64,000 nucleotides of DNA from Erwinia phyllosphaerae (GTDB lineage Bacteria > Pseudomonadota > Gammaproteobacteria > Enterobacterales > Enterobacteriaceae). The stretch lies in the NCBI RefSeq assembly GCF_019132875.1, contig NZ_JAHSPF010000005.1, positions 349,799-413,798 of the forward strand, in the 5' to 3' direction. Of this stretch, positions 15,271-25,876 are shown one piece after another. Made by a program: the position numbers and the translations under genes. Numbering within the stretch: the first letter of the stretch is position 1; every line of letters starts with the position of its first letter. The notes below the pieces were generated by a model. The model ran no database searches. It was not told where the DNA came from and was given only the letters and a program-made list of their open reading frames with translations.

Positions 15271-18174
15271 GTGCAAATTACCCGAACAGCATCTGTACTC
15301 CCGATTCCTTCCCCACTGTCATTACTGGCCGTTTTGATCGGCTCGCTTTTGCTCAGCGGCTGTGGTGGTGGTGGTGGCGGCGGCGGTAGCAGCAACAATG
15401 AAACCGTAAATACTACGCCAACACCTACAACGCCAACGCCAACGACGCCGACACCAACACCAACGACGCCGACGCCGACGCCGACAACGACGACGACAAC
15501 CACTACTCCAACGCCGGTATCGACGACCCCGGTGACAACCTACGGCCCGGTGAAAGTAGGGATAGTGGATTCGGGGCTGGCGGCTGGCCGTTCAGACATC
15601 AACTACGCCAACGTCCATTTTACCTCTTATCTGTCCGGGGCCAGCCAAACCCTGAACGATAACAACGGCACGGCAGGGCACGGAACGGTAGTCGCATTGA
15701 CCATTGCCGGTCTTGCCAGCGGCGCCTTTTCCGGCGGCGTGGCACCAGACAGCGATCTGTGGATAGCTCAGGCGTCCAGTAACAATCTTTTTTATTACAG
15801 CGACACTCAGCGAGCAATCAGCGGGCTGCTAAATAACGGCGTGAAAATTATCAACATGTCTTATGCTTCCGGCGAGCGTTTGACAACGACTGCTGAACTG
15901 GAAAGCGCGCGGGTCAGCGGCCGTTACGATCTGCTGCGTGACAGCCTGAGCAGCATTGTCAGCGCCAACGCGTTGGGCGTGGTGGTGACGGGTAATAACG
16001 GCACCTCAACGCCATCGCCTAATGCTCAGATCCCGCTGATTTATAACGACGCCAGCCTGGAGAAAGGGCTGATCGCCGTCACCGGTTACCTGCCGGGCTA
16101 TACCGTGGCGCAGGGCAGTCGCCCACCTGAGCTATATGTGTTTGACGCCTGTGGCGATGCAGCGGCCTGGTGTCTTGCCGCGCCAGGCTACGCCGATTAT
16201 TTGCAGGATGACGGCACGCTTGCGCGTAAATATGGTACCTCTTTTGCGGCGCCTCGCGTTGCTGGCGCTGCCTCGAGAGTTTCGGCACAGTTTCCCTGGA
16301 TGACGGGCTATAACCTTCAACAAACCTTGTTAACCACGGCGGACTATCATACCGATGCCGTCCAGGGCGTCAGTCAGGATACTGCCAATGGCCGTCCTTA
16401 TAACGATACCTTTGGCTGGGGCAATGTCGATGTCGATAAGGCCCTGAAAGGGCCGGGCATGTTTTATAACGCGGACTTTACCGCCGCGCTGACCTACGGC
16501 AGCTACGTTTTTTCTAACGACATTAGCGGCAATGGCGGGTTAATTGTGACGGGAGCCAGCGACGCGGGTGGCATACTGACGCTGACCGGCAATAACACCT
16601 ATACGGGCGCAACCCAGGTCGAAAGTAACACATTGTATATAGATGGCAGCGTCGCCAGCGACGTACGGGTAACCGGCAGCGGTCTGCTGGCTGGCTCGGG
16701 CAACATCAGCGGCAACCTGAGCAATCAGGGGACGGTTGTCACTACGTCTGGTGGGGCGCTACATGTTGCGGGTAGCTATCAACAGAGCGCCGACGGCACC
16801 TTGCGCATCACGCTTTCCGAACCGCTGACGGTGGCGGGGCCGGCAACGCTGAACGGCGCATTGCAGGTTACCTTGCCTTCCGACACCTATGTTGTGCAAA
16901 CCAACGAATCGTTGTTGCAAAGCGGGCAGGGGATTAGCGGCCAGTTTTCCAGCGTCGATACCGGGGTATTCCTGCAGGGGACGGTTGCCTATGGCAGTAA
17001 CAGCGTCGACGGGCATTTTCAGCGCGTCAATACCGTGCAGGCGGCGGAAGCGGCTGGGCTTACCGGTACGGCGACACTGAAAAGCGCCGCAAACGTAGAA
17101 CAGGCGATGCAGGTTGCCGATAGCCTTTCCACGCAGTCTGGCTTATCTGCTCAGCAAACCTCGCTGTTACAGGCCGCCGCCGCATTTGAGCAGATCGGCA
17201 GCAGTGCAGAGGCTGCGGCAGCGCTGGACTCGCTTTCCGGGCAGGCGCACGCCAGCGGCAACGCCATCCTTTTCAACAGCCTGGACTACCAGAACCAGCT
17301 GCTGAACAACCGTCTCGATCCTGAGCAACGCAAAAATAACGGGGTATGGGCGGAAACCGGTACGCTGCACGGCGATCTGCAACAGGATGGCTATCTGGGC
17401 AGCCACTATCGTACCAATACGACGGCAATCGGTATCGACAGCGATTTTGACGTTACGGGCCTGCGGCTGGGCGCGGCGGTGACCGACAGCGAGATCAAAG
17501 CCAGCTATGACGGCAGCGGCGGCAACAGCAGTAACAGCCTGCAGGGCGTCATGTTTTACGGGCAGTATGCCGTGACGCCGGAATGGATTTGGCAAGGAAA
17601 CCTGAGCTATCAGCACGGCAATACCGAACTCGATCGGGCTGTGTTAATTGATGGCGTGCAGGCGACCTCATCAGATACGAGCAATGACAGCTGGCAAGCG
17701 TTGGTAAAAACGGGCTACCGCTGGTCGCTGGACGATTATCTGACGCTGCAACCTTATGTCGGAATGAAGCTAAGTCAGCTCTATACCGGCGACTTTAAAG
17801 ATAAAGGCAGCGCGCTGGGTCTGCAGGGCGACAGCGCGCGTTACAGCCGCACCGTTGGGCTGACCGGGCTTAACCTGAGCGCACCGCTGTTTGACGTGGA
17901 CGAATGGTGGTCGCTGCTGTCGGTTTACGGCGAATATCAGCATGCCTTTAGCAATCCGTCGCTGGACGTCAACGCCAGGTGGACAGGGGCTGGTTCAGAA
18001 GGTGAAAGCTTCCAGATCCCCGGCATGCGGCTTGATCAGGATTCTCAATGGTATGGCGTAAGGGTTGACGTGGCGAAAGCCAAAGATGCGCGGCTGTTCC
18101 TGCGAGCGGATAAGCATATTGCGGATAAAGGCGACGAGTCGGTATTCCGTGGCGGCGTCGATATCGCGTTTTAA
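15271..18174 (+). CDS. Lipoprotein autotransporter with subtilisin-like (S8) protease passenger
   Basis: The 967-residue product has, in order: a signal peptide with lipobox LLSGC (Cys31); eight glycines (32-39); a Thr-Pro-rich linker (about 48-90); an S8 protease domain with Asp100 (GIVDSG), His137 (GHGTVV) and Ser324 (GTSFAAPRVAG); a passenger-associated beta-strand repeat (about 415-480, TLTGNNTYTGATQV); and a C-terminal beta-barrel of about 280 residues ending in Phe. This is the architecture of NalP/SphB1/AspA-type autotransporters, which process other surface proteins and are briefly tethered to the cell surface by the lipid. GTG 15271 is supported by AGAGGA upstream. It is monocistronic. 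Confidence 0.92.
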   Translation: MQITRTASVLPIPSPLSLLAVLIGSLLLSGCGGGGGGGGSSNNETVNTTPTPTTPTPTTPTPTPTTPTPTPTTTTTTTTPTPVSTTPVTTYGPVKVGIVDSGLAAGRSDINYANVHFTSYLSGASQTLNDNNGTAGHGTVVALTIAGLASGAFSGGVAPDSDLWIAQASSNNLFYYSDTQRAISGLLNNGVKIINMSYASGERLTTTAELESARVSGRYDLLRDSLSSIVSANALGVVVTGNNGTSTPSPNAQIPLIYNDASLEKGLIAVTGYLPGYTVAQGSRPPELYVFDACGDAAAWCLAAPGYADYLQDDGTLARKYGTSFAAPRVAGAASRVSAQFPWMTGYNLQQTLLTTADYHTDAVQGVSQDTANGRPYNDTFGWGNVDVDKALKGPGMFYNADFTAALTYGSYVFSNDISGNGGLIVTGASDAGGILTLTGNNTYTGATQVESNTLYIDGSVASDVRVTGSGLLAGSGNISGNLSNQGTVVTTSGGALHVAGSYQQSADGTLRITLSEPLTVAGPATLNGALQVTLPSDTYVVQTNESLLQSGQGISGQFSSVDTGVFLQGTVAYGSNSVDGHFQRVNTVQAAEAAGLTGTATLKSAANVEQAMQVADSLSTQSGLSAQQTSLLQAAAAFEQIGSSAEAAAALDSLSGQAHASGNAILFNSLDYQNQLLNNRLDPEQRKNNGVWAETGTLHGDLQQDGYLGSHYRTNTTAIGIDSDFDVTGLRLGAAVTDSEIKASYDGSGGNSSNSLQGVMFYGQYAVTPEWIWQGNLSYQHGNTELDRAVLIDGVQATSSDTSNDSWQALVKTGYRWSLDDYLTLQPYVGMKLSQLYTGDFKDKGSALGLQGDSARYSRTVGLTGLNLSAPLFDVDEWWSLLSVYGEYQHAFSNPSLDVNARWTGAGSEGESFQIPGMRLDQDSQWYGVRVDVAKAKDARLFLRADKHIADKGDESVFRGGVDIAF
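15361..15530 (+). repeat. In-frame triplet repeats encoding Gly8 and a Thr-Pro linker
   Basis: Runs of GGT/GGC (15364-15387) are followed by ACG/CCA/CCG repeats (about 15417-15520) inside the autotransporter gene. All units are multiples of three, so slippage would change linker length without breaking the frame. Confidence 0.8.
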
Positions 18175-18183
18175 CCTTCCTCC

Positions 18184-18219
18184 ACCTTTGCCTGACGGTT
18201 CGTGCCGTTGGGCAAAGGT
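18184..18219. terminator. Hairpin after the autotransporter gene
   Basis: ACCTTTGCC (18184-18192) pairs with GGCAAAGGT (18211-18219), with an inner ACGG/CCGT stem. It begins nine bases after the stop. There is no T run, so termination would be weak or the hairpin may protect the mRNA 3' end. Confidence 0.5.
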
Positions 18220-18348
18220 TCCTCTGATTGCAGCAAAAGATCACACAACTCTTAACTGTTTTTTTGCATCAGGACTACAACTACTTTGCGCCATTCGGAG
18301 TAGGGTGGTGCCATCACGATTTAACACCGCATTCCGTTAGGTCGTGCA

Positions 18349-18388
18349 GCCCCTTGCCGTGTTGGTAGCGCTGTGAGGGGCGATTTTT
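18349..18388 (+). terminator. Possible attenuator-like hairpin before the RHH gene
   Basis: GCCCCT (18349-18354) pairs with AGGGGC (18376-18381), followed by GATTTTTT. The loop is long (21 bases). It ends about 20 bp before the RHH start codon, so it would end upstream transcription or attenuate the RHH gene. The pairing is short and the call is tentative. Confidence 0.3.
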
Positions 18389-18408
18389 TCTCACCGGACG
18401 GGAAGCCT

Positions 18409-18597
18409 ATGGCCAAGATCAAAGACAGAACGCCGAAACGAGGGGGACGCTCGGCTGCTTTCCAACTGCGCATTCATCCTGAACTTCATAAGCAGCTAAA
18501 AACGCTGACCGATAACGAAAACGTTACGCTTTCCTGTTGGCTAAAAGAGCTGGCGCGGCGTGAACTACGTCGACGCGGCATTGAGCCGGAAGGGTAG
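18409..18597 (+). CDS. Small ribbon-helix-helix (Arc/HicB-like) DNA-binding protein
   Basis: The 62-residue product has a basic N terminus (AKIKDRTPKRGGRSAA), a beta-strand FQLRIHPEL, and two helices (HKQLKTLTDNEN and SCWLKELARRELRRRG), the plan of a ribbon-helix-helix repressor like those annotated as HicB-family antitoxins. ATG 18409 follows GGGAAG; an earlier in-frame GTG lacks a site. No toxin gene is adjacent: the flanks are an autotransporter and an efflux operon in the same direction. It might be an orphan antitoxin or a regulator of the pump that begins 216 bp downstream. A hairpin (18349-18381) followed by T6 lies just upstream in its leader. Confidence 0.65.
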   Translation: MAKIKDRTPKRGGRSAAFQLRIHPELHKQLKTLTDNENVTLSCWLKELARRELRRRGIEPEG

Positions 18598-18743
18598 ATC
18601 GTCAGGGGAGAAGCCAGCTCGTCGGGTAACATCAGTTCAATAAGAAATACAATCAGGCACGATGGGTAGCACAAAATGCTTATTCGTAGCTTTTGAACAT
18701 CTAATTTATCAGAAACTTAACACTGTCAGCCGACGTCCCCTTC

Positions 18744-18780
18744 TATAATCAACCTCTTTTATGAGAATAGTCACTCTCAT
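18744..18780 (+). promoter_or_regulatory. Promoter and operator-like inverted repeat of the AcrAB-like operon
   Basis: TATAAT (18744-18749) is a consensus -10 about 65 bp before the adaptor gene; no clear -35 is seen. Just downstream ATGAGA (18761-18766) and TCTCAT (18775-18780) form an inverted repeat where a repressor would block the start site. Read on the minus strand, TAATGAGAGTGACTATT matches the 19-bp Fur consensus at about 12 positions, so iron control by Fur is one option and a TetR-type repressor another. Confidence 0.45.
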
Positions 18781-18813
18781 TACTATTTTATTCTACTCCA
18801 TTGAGAACAGACC

Positions 18814-19941
18814 ATGCGCTTAAAGATCCTTTCAGCGAGCCTGATTTTTCTGCTGGCCGCCTGTGACCAGCAGACTTCTACTGAGGCCAGTAACCAGCCT
18901 GTATCCATCGGCGTAGCCACACTGCATAGTGAACCGGTAACCCTGTTCACGCAGCTGCCAGGGCGTACTACTGCCGTGCGTACGGCCGAGGTGCGTCCGC
19001 AGGTTAGCGGCATCATCATGAAACGCCTGTTTACGGAAGGCGGTGAAGTGAAAGCAGGCGATCCGCTGTACCAGATCGATCCCGCCAGCTATCAGGCGGC
19101 CTACGATAAAGCCGAAGCGACGCTGCTGAACGCCAATAAGCTGGCGCAACGCTATAAGCCGCTGGCTGCCGCGCATGCCATTAGCGGGCAATCGTATGAT
19201 GATGCCGTCGCTGCCGCCAGAGAAGCAACGGCAGATCTGGAAACCGCACGCGTCAATCTCAATTACACCAAAGTTCGTGCGCCAATCTCCGGCCATATCG
19301 GGCGCTCGCTTTCCACGGAAGGCGCGCTGGTCACCAACGGCCAGACCAGCTATCTCACCACCATCCAGCAGCTCGATCCTATCTATGTCGACGTCAGCGA
19401 ATCGTCGCAGGATCTGCTGCGTCAGCGTCGCGCGCTGGCGGAAGGCAAGCTGAAAGCCGTGGGCGACAATGCCGCAGCGGTAAAGCTAACGCTGGAAGAC
19501 GGCTCAACCTATCAGCAGGAAGGCAAGCTGGAGTTCTCTGAGGTGACGGTGGATCAGGGTACCGGCAGCGTCACCATGCGTGCTTCTTTCCCGAATCCGA
19601 AACGCATTCTGCTGCCGGGCATGTTTGTTCACGCCAGCTTCCCGGAAGGCGTTGCCGACCAGGGCATTCTGGCCCCGCAAGAAGCGATCATGCATGACAC
19701 TAAAGGTAAGCCCTATGTCTTTATCGTGAAAGCGGACAACACCGTAGCGCAGCAAAGCATTACTACAGGCGAAATGATCGGCAACAAGTGGCTGGTAACG
19801 TCCGGTTTGCAGGCCAACGATCGCGTAGTGGTAGAAGGTCTGCAGGATGTGCGTTCGGGTAGCAAGGTACAGCCAAAGGAAGCACAGGCAAAAACCGCGC
19901 CGCAGGCCAACCTGACGACCACCGATCCTTCAGCGCAGTAG
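18814..19941 (+). CDS. RND efflux periplasmic adaptor (AcrA/AcrE-like lipoprotein)
   Basis: This 375-residue membrane-fusion protein has a lipobox (FLLAAC, Cys17), a lipoyl/hairpin core ([32 protein letters not shown]) and beta-barrel and membrane-proximal domains ([32 protein letters not shown]). It links the inner-membrane pump to the outer-membrane channel. It is the first gene of a three-gene operon: the pump gene starts 10 bp after its stop. It is similar to AcrA/AcrE/MexA, but the locus is not acrAB (no adjacent acrR), so this is an additional pump. Confidence 0.92.
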   Translation: MRLKILSASLIFLLAACDQQTSTEASNQPVSIGVATLHSEPVTLFTQLPGRTTAVRTAEVRPQVSGIIMKRLFTEGGEVKAGDPLYQIDPASYQAAYDKAEATLLNANKLAQRYKPLAAAHAISGQSYDDAVAAAREATADLETARVNLNYTKVRAPISGHIGRSLSTEGALVTNGQTSYLTTIQQLDPIYVDVSESSQDLLRQRRALAEGKLKAVGDNAAAVKLTLEDGSTYQQEGKLEFSEVTVDQGTGSVTMRASFPNPKRILLPGMFVHASFPEGVADQGILAPQEAIMHDTKGKPYVFIVKADNTVAQQSITTGEMIGNKWLVTSGLQANDRVVVEGLQDVRSGSKVQPKEAQAKTAPQANLTTTDPSAQ

Positions 19942-19951
19942 AGGAAAACTG

Positions 19952-22900
19952 ATGTCTAAATTCTTTATTGAGCGTCCGATTTTCGCCTGGGTAGTGGCGA
20001 TCATCGTGATGCTGGTAGGCGGTCTGTCGATCCTCAAATTGCCGATCAACCAGTACCCCAATATTGCGCCGCCAGCCATCTCTGTTCAGGTGACCTACCC
20101 GGGTGCCAGCGCCGAAACCACGCAGAACACCGTGGTACAGGTTATTGAACAGCAGCTGAACGGCATCGATAATCTGCGCTATATCGAATCGCAAAGTAAC
20201 AGCGACGGTAGCGCCACCATTATCGTTACCTTCAACCAGGGCACCGATCCGGATACCGCCCAGGTTCAGGTACAGAACAAGGTCTCGCTGGCGGAGTCGC
20301 AGCTGCCGACGGAAGTAACCGAGCAGGGCATCAACGTTCGTAAATATCAGGCCAACTTTATGCTGGTGGTCAGCCTGATTTCGACTAACGGCAAGATGAG
20401 TAACGGTGACCTGGCCGATCTGCTGGTATCCAAACTGGAAGATCAGGTTGCGCGTACCAAAGGGGTGGGTGACTTCCTGGTGATGGGGTCCGAATACGGC
20501 ATGCGTATCTGGCTCGATCCGGCCAAGCTCTACAAATATCAGCTGATCCCCAGCGACGTTTCTACCGCCATTACCCAGCAGAACGTGCAGATCTCCAGCG
20601 GTAAGCTGGCCGGCCTGCCAACGGTGCAGGGCGCGAAATTCAGCGCCACAATCGTGGGCAAAACGCGTCTGCAATCCGTTGCTCAGTTTGAAAATATTCT
20701 GCTGAAAGTCAACACGGACGGCTCGCAGGTTCGTCTGAAAGACGTGGCGAAAGTCGATCTTGGCCCGCAGGATTACAGTATTTCTGCGACCTACAACGGC
20801 AAACCTTCCGCCGGGATGGCGCTGCGTCTCGCCAGTGGCGCAAACGTGCTGGATGCGATTAACGCGGTGCGTACTACGGTAGATAACTTGAAATCTTCGC
20901 TGCCGGACGGCGTGGAAGTGAAGTTCCCTTACGACACTTCGCCTGTGGTCAGCGCGTCGATTGAAGAAGTTGTCAAAACGCTGTTTGAAGCGATTGGACT
21001 GGTGTTCCTGGTGATGCTGGTGTTCCTGCAAAACCTGCGCGCAACGCTGATCACTACCATGGTGGTGCCGGTCGTGCTGCTGGGCACTTTCGGCATTTTG
21101 TCCGCCTGTGGCTACACCATCAACACGCTAACGATGTTCGGTATGGTGCTGGCAATAGGACTACTGGTGGATGATGCCATTGTGGTGGTGGAAAACGTCG
21201 AGCGTGTAATGCACGACGAAGGGCTGGATCCCAAAGCCGCCACGATCAAATCGATGGAGCAGATTCAGGGCGCACTGTTTGGTATTGCGCTGGTGCTCTC
21301 CGCCGTCCTGCTGCCGATGGCGTTCTTTAGCGGGTCTACCGGCGTAATCTATCGCCAGTTCTCTATTACCATTGTTTCCGCGATGGCGCTTTCGGTGCTG
21401 ATGGCGCTGATCTTCACGCCAGCACTCTGCGCCACGCTGCTTAAGCCAGGTTCGGCAGATCATAAAACCACCGGTATGGCAGGCTGGTTTAACCGCAAGT
21501 TTGACGCGGGCACGCTGCACTACACTAACAGCGTTGGCGCGGTGATCTCTAAACGTAATCTGTTTTTGGTTATCTATCTGCTGGTGGTGGTCGCGACCGG
21601 GTATCTGTTTACGCGGGTGCCAACCTCGTTCCTGCCGGATGAAGATCAGGGCGTGATGATGATGCAGACCACGCTGCCCGCCAACGCCTCGGCGGAACGC
21701 ACCCAGCAGGTTCTGGACGAAATTCAGGCGTGGCTGCTGAAAAACGAGCCGGAAGTCAGCTCGGTGTTCTCGCCAAACGGCTTTAGCTTCTCCGGACGCG
21801 GCGAAAACACGGCGATGTCGTTTGTGCTGCTGAAACCCTGGGCTCAACGTAACAGCGATCAAACCGTGCAAAAGCTGGCAGCTCGCACGATGGCGCACTT
21901 TGCCACGCTAAAAGACGCGAAGGTGTTTGCGCTGGTGCCGCCTGCCGTGATGGAGCTGGGTAACGCCACCGGTTTTGACTTTTATTTGCAGGATACCAAT
22001 AACCAGGGCCACGCGGCGCTGATGGCGGCGCGTAACCAGTTCCTTGGCATGGCCGCGCAGGACAAACGCCTGACCGCAACGCGACCAAACGGCATGGATG
22101 ACGAGCCGCAGTATCATTTGATTATTGATGATGAACGCGCCCGCGCGCTGGGCCTGAGCCTGGAGGATATCAACGATACGCTTTCCACCGCCTGGGGTTC
22201 CAGCTATGTGAACCAGTTTATCTACAACGGTCGAGTGAAAAAGGTCTATCTGCAGGGCAACGCGGGTTCGCGCGTGACGCCATCTGACCTGAACAAATGG
22301 TACTTCCGCAACAGCAGCGGCAACATGGTGCCGTTTTCTGCCTTTGGCAGCGGCGAATGGCAGTATGGCTCGCCGCGCTATGAGCGTTTTAACGGCGTCT
22401 CGGCGGTCGAAATCATGGGTTCTCCGGCCAGCGGCTACAGCTCTGGCGACGCGGTAAAAGCGGTTAATGACATTGCGGCCAAACTGCCGAAAGGGTTCAA
22501 AGTGCAGTGGCACGGCCTGTCATACGAAGAGCAAACCTCCGGCTCGCAGACCACGGCGCTTTACGCCATCTCTCTTCTGGTGGTGTTCCTCTGCCTGGCC
22601 GCGCTGTATGAAAGCTGGTCGATTCCGTTCTCGGTGATCATGGTGGTGCCGCTGGGTATCCTCGGGACTATCCTGGCAGTGCTGATGCGCGGACTGGAAA
22701 ACGACGTCTTCTTCCAGGTCGGGCTATTGACCACCGTCGGCCTGGCAGCGAAAAACGCCATCCTGATTGTCGAGTTCGCCAAAGACCTGCATGAAAAAGA
22801 GGGTAAAGGGCTGGTCGAAGCGGCAATGGAAGCGGCCAAACTGCGTATCCGTCCCATTATTATGACGTCAATGGCCTTCGTTCTGGGCGTGTTGCCGCTG

Positions 22901-23071
22901 ACCATTTCCAGCGGCGCGGGCGCGGGCAGCCAGCACTCAATCGGTACAGCCGTAGTGGGCGGCATGATCACCGCCACTTTCCTGGCGATCTTCTTTGTGC
23001 CGATGTTTTATGTCGTGGTCGCACAGCGTTTCTCTGGCAAGAAAAAAACCAAAACTGAGGTAAAAGAATAA
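19952..23071 (+). CDS. RND efflux pump, HAE1 family (AcrB/AcrF/MexB-like)
   Basis: The 1039-residue inner-membrane transporter starts with [20 protein letters not shown] and has twelve membrane segments with two large periplasmic loops. The proton-relay acids D407-D408 ([13 protein letters not shown]) and the Lys in [16 protein letters not shown] match AcrB. Trimers of this family capture hydrophobic drugs, bile salts and dyes from the periplasm and inner leaflet and drive them out with protons. It is the middle gene of the operon; its TAA overlaps the ATG of the outer-membrane factor by one base (TAATG), suggesting translational coupling. Confidence 0.95.
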   Translation: MSKFFIERPIFAWVVAIIVMLVGGLSILKLPINQYPNIAPPAISVQVTYPGASAETTQNTVVQVIEQQLNGIDNLRYIESQSNSDGSATIIVTFNQGTDPDTAQVQVQNKVSLAESQLPTEVTEQGINVRKYQANFMLVVSLISTNGKMSNGDLADLLVSKLEDQVARTKGVGDFLVMGSEYGMRIWLDPAKLYKYQLIPSDVSTAITQQNVQISSGKLAGLPTVQGAKFSATIVGKTRLQSVAQFENILLKVNTDGSQVRLKDVAKVDLGPQDYSISATYNGKPSAGMALRLASGANVLDAINAVRTTVDNLKSSLPDGVEVKFPYDTSPVVSASIEEVVKTLFEAIGLVFLVMLVFLQNLRATLITTMVVPVVLLGTFGILSACGYTINTLTMFGMVLAIGLLVDDAIVVVENVERVMHDEGLDPKAATIKSMEQIQGALFGIALVLSAVLLPMAFFSGSTGVIYRQFSITIVSAMALSVLMALIFTPALCATLLKPGSADHKTTGMAGWFNRKFDAGTLHYTNSVGAVISKRNLFLVIYLLVVVATGYLFTRVPTSFLPDEDQGVMMMQTTLPANASAERTQQVLDEIQAWLLKNEPEVSSVFSPNGFSFSGRGENTAMSFVLLKPWAQRNSDQTVQKLAARTMAHFATLKDAKVFALVPPAVMELGNATGFDFYLQDTNNQGHAALMAARNQFLGMAAQDKRLTATRPNGMDDEPQYHLIIDDERARALGLSLEDINDTLSTAWGSSYVNQFIYNGRVKKVYLQGNAGSRVTPSDLNKWYFRNSSGNMVPFSAFGSGEWQYGSPRYERFNGVSAVEIMGSPASGYSSGDAVKAVNDIAAKLPKGFKVQWHGLSYEEQTSGSQTTALYAISLLVVFLCLAALYESWSIPFSVIMVVPLGILGTILAVLMRGLENDVFFQVGLLTTVGLAAKNAILIVEFAKDLHEKEGKGLVEAAMEAAKLRIRPIIMTSMAFVLGVLPLTISSGAGAGSQHSIGTAVVGGMITATFLAIFFVPMFYVVVAQRFSGKKKTKTEVKE

Positions 23072-24480
23072 TGCACTCCCGGACTTTTTCACTGGCAACG
23101 CTGCCGCTGGCAGTGGTGCTGGTACTGAGCGGCTGTACGATGGAACCGAAATATCAACGTCCTGCGCTGCCGGTAGCGGCGCACTACGACCAGCAGGGAA
23201 AGGCAACGGCTAACGGCGCGGATATCAGCTGGCAAAATTTCTTCACCGATCCGGTGATGCACAAGCTGATTGCCATGTCGCTGGCGAATAACCGTGACCT
23301 GCGCGTTGCGGCGCTAAACGTCGAAGTGGCGGGTTCGCAGGTGCAGATTGACAGGGCAGCGCTGCTGCCTTCCATCAGCGCCAGCGCTTCGCAAACCGCT
23401 GCGCATCTGCCCGGTAACCTTTATAACACCGCGTCAACCGGCCCGGTCACCTACCATGAGTTCAACACCAGCCTGGGCGTTAGCGCCTGGGAGCTGGACT
23501 TCTTTGGCCGTCTGCGCAGCCTGCGCGACGCCGCACTGGAAAGTTATCTGGCGACGGCGGCCACGCAGCGCGCCACGCAGATCAGCCTGATTTCACAGGT
23601 GGCGTCGGCTTATCTTTCACTCTGTGCCGATAACGAGCTGCTGAAGCTGGCGCAGGACACGGTGAAAAGCCAGCAGGATTCTTACAACCTGACCAAACGC
23701 AGCGTGGAAGGCGGCGTCAGCAGCGAGCAGGATCTGGTACAGGCGGAAACCTCCGTGCGTACCGCGCAGGCTGATGTAGCGACCTATACGCGCCAGGTAC
23801 GCCAGGACGTTAATGCGCTGGCGCTGCTGGTTGGCACGGATCTCCCGCCGGATATGCTGCAAAATGCGCATCTGAATAAGAACTGGGATTTCCCGGCGAC
23901 ACCGGCAGGCCTGCCTTCCGATCTGTTAACGCGTCGTCCGGATATTATCTCGGCCGAACATACGCTGAAGGCGGCCAACGCCAATATCGGCGCGGCTCGT
24001 GCGGCGTTCTTCCCAAGCATCAGCCTGACGGCTTCCGGCGGCTCCACCTCCAGCAGCCTGGGGCATCTGCTGGAAGGCGGCACGGCGGCCTGGTCGTTCG
24101 GGCCGAGCATCAATCTGCCTATTTTTGACGGTGGCGTAAACTCGGCTAATCTTGATATCGCCCATTTGCAGAAACGCATTGAAATTGCTGACTATGAGAA
24201 AGCGATCCAGACCGCGTTTAAAGAGGTGGGCGACGCGCTGGCAGGGCAGGACACCTACAAAGATGAACTGACCGCGCGCGAACAGGATGAGCAGGCCAAC
24301 CAGCGCAACTACGATTTTGCCCATATCCGCTATCAGCAAGGCGTGGACAACTATCTGAACGTACTGGTGGCGCAGCGCTCGCTTTATGCGGCGCAGCAAT
24401 CGCTGATAACCACGCGTTTAGGGCAGCTGAATCAGCAGATTACGCTGTATAAGGCGCTGGGCGGCGGCTGGAAATCATAA
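23071..24480 (+). CDS. RND outer-membrane factor lipoprotein (OprM/NodT family)
   Basis: This 469-residue protein has a lipobox VLSGC (Cys22) and duplicated outer-membrane efflux (OEP) repeats of a TolC-fold trimer: NRDLRVAALNVEVAGSQV, LLTRRPDIISAEHTLKAA, and YQQGVDNYLNVLVAQRSLY. It gives the upstream pump its own exit duct, as in Pseudomonas MexAB-OprM, whereas E. coli AcrAB uses the unlinked TolC. It overlaps the pump gene by one base and ends before a terminator. Confidence 0.93.
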   Translation: MHSRTFSLATLPLAVVLVLSGCTMEPKYQRPALPVAAHYDQQGKATANGADISWQNFFTDPVMHKLIAMSLANNRDLRVAALNVEVAGSQVQIDRAALLPSISASASQTAAHLPGNLYNTASTGPVTYHEFNTSLGVSAWELDFFGRLRSLRDAALESYLATAATQRATQISLISQVASAYLSLCADNELLKLAQDTVKSQQDSYNLTKRSVEGGVSSEQDLVQAETSVRTAQADVATYTRQVRQDVNALALLVGTDLPPDMLQNAHLNKNWDFPATPAGLPSDLLTRRPDIISAEHTLKAANANIGAARAAFFPSISLTASGGSTSSSLGHLLEGGTAAWSFGPSINLPIFDGGVNSANLDIAHLQKRIEIADYEKAIQTAFKEVGDALAGQDTYKDELTAREQDEQANQRNYDFAHIRYQQGVDNYLNVLVAQRSLYAAQQSLITTRLGQLNQQITLYKALGGGWKS

Positions 24481-24562
24481 CGGGTTTCAGCTGGCTTTAC
24501 GTGATTACGTAATCCTTACGTAACAAGGATGGAATTTAATCAGCGCTCTCACCCATAATATT

Positions 24563-24591
24563 GCCGGGTCACAGACTGACCTGGCTTTTTT
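24563..24591 (+). terminator. Terminator between the two RND operons
   Basis: GCCGGGTCA (24563-24571) pairs with TGACCTGGC (24577-24585), with one G-T pair, and runs into TTTTTT. This separates the AcrAB-like operon from the MdtABC operon. Confidence 0.85.
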
Positions 24592-24646
24592 CAGGCGGTA
24601 GCGTCATGCTGCCGTTTCTTTGTTTTACTTGATCTTACAGAGCCTC

Positions 24647-25876
24647 ATGACCCCAACGACTGCGAAAACCTCATCCTCACGCCGTAAAAAAATTATTTTA
24701 CTGATCCTGGTCATCCTGCTTGCGCTGCTGGCGTGGCGCTTCTGGCCGAGTTCTGGCGCGCGCAATGCTGGCGGCCCTCCAGGCGCGGGCGGCCCACATG
24801 GCGGCCCCGGCATGATGATGTCCGGCCCCGTTGCGGTGCATGCGGGCAACGTGACCACGGCCGATGTGCCGGTCTATCTGACCGCGCTGGGTACGGTCAT
24901 TCCCAACGCGACCGTTACCGTCACCAGCCGCGTTGATGGCCAGCTGATGAAGGTTTACTTCACCGAAGGGCAGAAGGTGAAAGCGGGCCAGCTGCTGGCG
25001 CAAATCGATCCACGTAGCTATGAGGCCACGCTGGCGCAGTACCAGGGCGAACTCAACCAGAATCAGGCGCTGCTGCAAAGTGCGGAACTGACGCTGGCAC
25101 GCTACCGCAAGCTTTATGCGCAGGACTCGCTTGCCCGTCAGGATCTTGATACGCAGACCGCCACCGTTGGGCAGTACCGCGGTGCCGTTAAGGCCGACCA
25201 GGCGCAAATCGCCGCGGCGAAGCTGAATATTGAGTTTGCACGCATTACCGCGCCGGTTTCCGGCCGCGTTGGCCTGCGTCTGGTGGACGAAGGCAATATG
25301 GTGCAAACCAGCGACTCTACCGGCATTGTCACCATTACCCAAATGCAGCCCGCTGCCGTGACCTTCAGCGTGCCGCAAAGCAATATTCCCGTGTTGATTA
25401 AGGCCTTGCACAACGATCAAGCGCTGCCTGCTACCGCCTTCGATCAGGAAGGCAAGACCGCGCTGGCTACCGGCAGCGTGAAGTTTATCAGTAACCAGAT
25501 CGACACCAGCACCGGCACGGTAGAACTGAAAGCCCTGTTCGATAACAACGACGAAGCGCTCTTTCCTAACCAGTTCGTCAATATGCGGCTGCAAACCGGC
25601 ACGCTGAAACAGGCGACGGTGATCCCTGCGCAGGCGCTTCAGTTAAGCAGCGACGGCAGTTTTGTTTACGTCATTAACAGCGACAAAACGGTAACGCGCC
25701 GCGCGGTGAAAACCGGGCCAGCGCTGGGCGACACGCAGCAGGCTATTTTGTCCGGCGTGAAGGCAGGCGAGCAGGTGGTGACCGTCGGCATTGACCGTCT
25801 CAGCAACGGCAGTAAAGTCTCTGTGGTTACCGCAGACGAAACCAAAGCTGCCAGCGGCAAAGCGAAAGCGCAATGA
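24647..25876 (+). CDS. mdtA: Multidrug efflux adaptor MdtA
   Basis: The 409-residue adaptor has an N-terminal membrane anchor ([19 protein letters not shown]), an unusual Gly/Pro/His/Met-rich segment (about 48-68), and adaptor domains close to E. coli MdtA ([49 protein letters not shown]). It joins the heteromeric MdtBC pump to an outer-membrane channel. ATG 24647 is preferred to an upstream TTG at 24620 for fit with family N termini; the ribosome site is weak. Its last four bases overlap mdtB (ATGA). Confidence 0.92.
   Translation: MTPTTAKTSSSRRKKIILLILVILLALLAWRFWPSSGARNAGGPPGAGGPHGGPGMMMSGPVAVHAGNVTTADVPVYLTALGTVIPNATVTVTSRVDGQLMKVYFTEGQKVKAGQLLAQIDPRSYEATLAQYQGELNQNQALLQSAELTLARYRKLYAQDSLARQDLDTQTATVGQYRGAVKADQAQIAAAKLNIEFARITAPVSGRVGLRLVDEGNMVQTSDSTGIVTITQMQPAAVTFSVPQSNIPVLIKALHNDQALPATAFDQEGKTALATGSVKFISNQIDTSTGTVELKALFDNNDEALFPNQFVNMRLQTGTLKQATVIPAQALQLSSDGSFVYVINSDKTVTRRAVKTGPALGDTQQAILSGVKAGEQVVTVGIDRLSNGSKVSVVTADETKAASGKAKAQ

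Noticed and set aside
15189..15503. Val/Gly-rich minus-strand open frame
   Set aside because: It is the antisense of the Gly8 and Thr-Pro-coding repeats of the autotransporter gene.
19763..21031. 422-codon minus-strand frame opposite the RND pump
   Set aside because: Antisense of the adaptor and pump genes; composition rich in His, Gln and Arg is typical of shadows.
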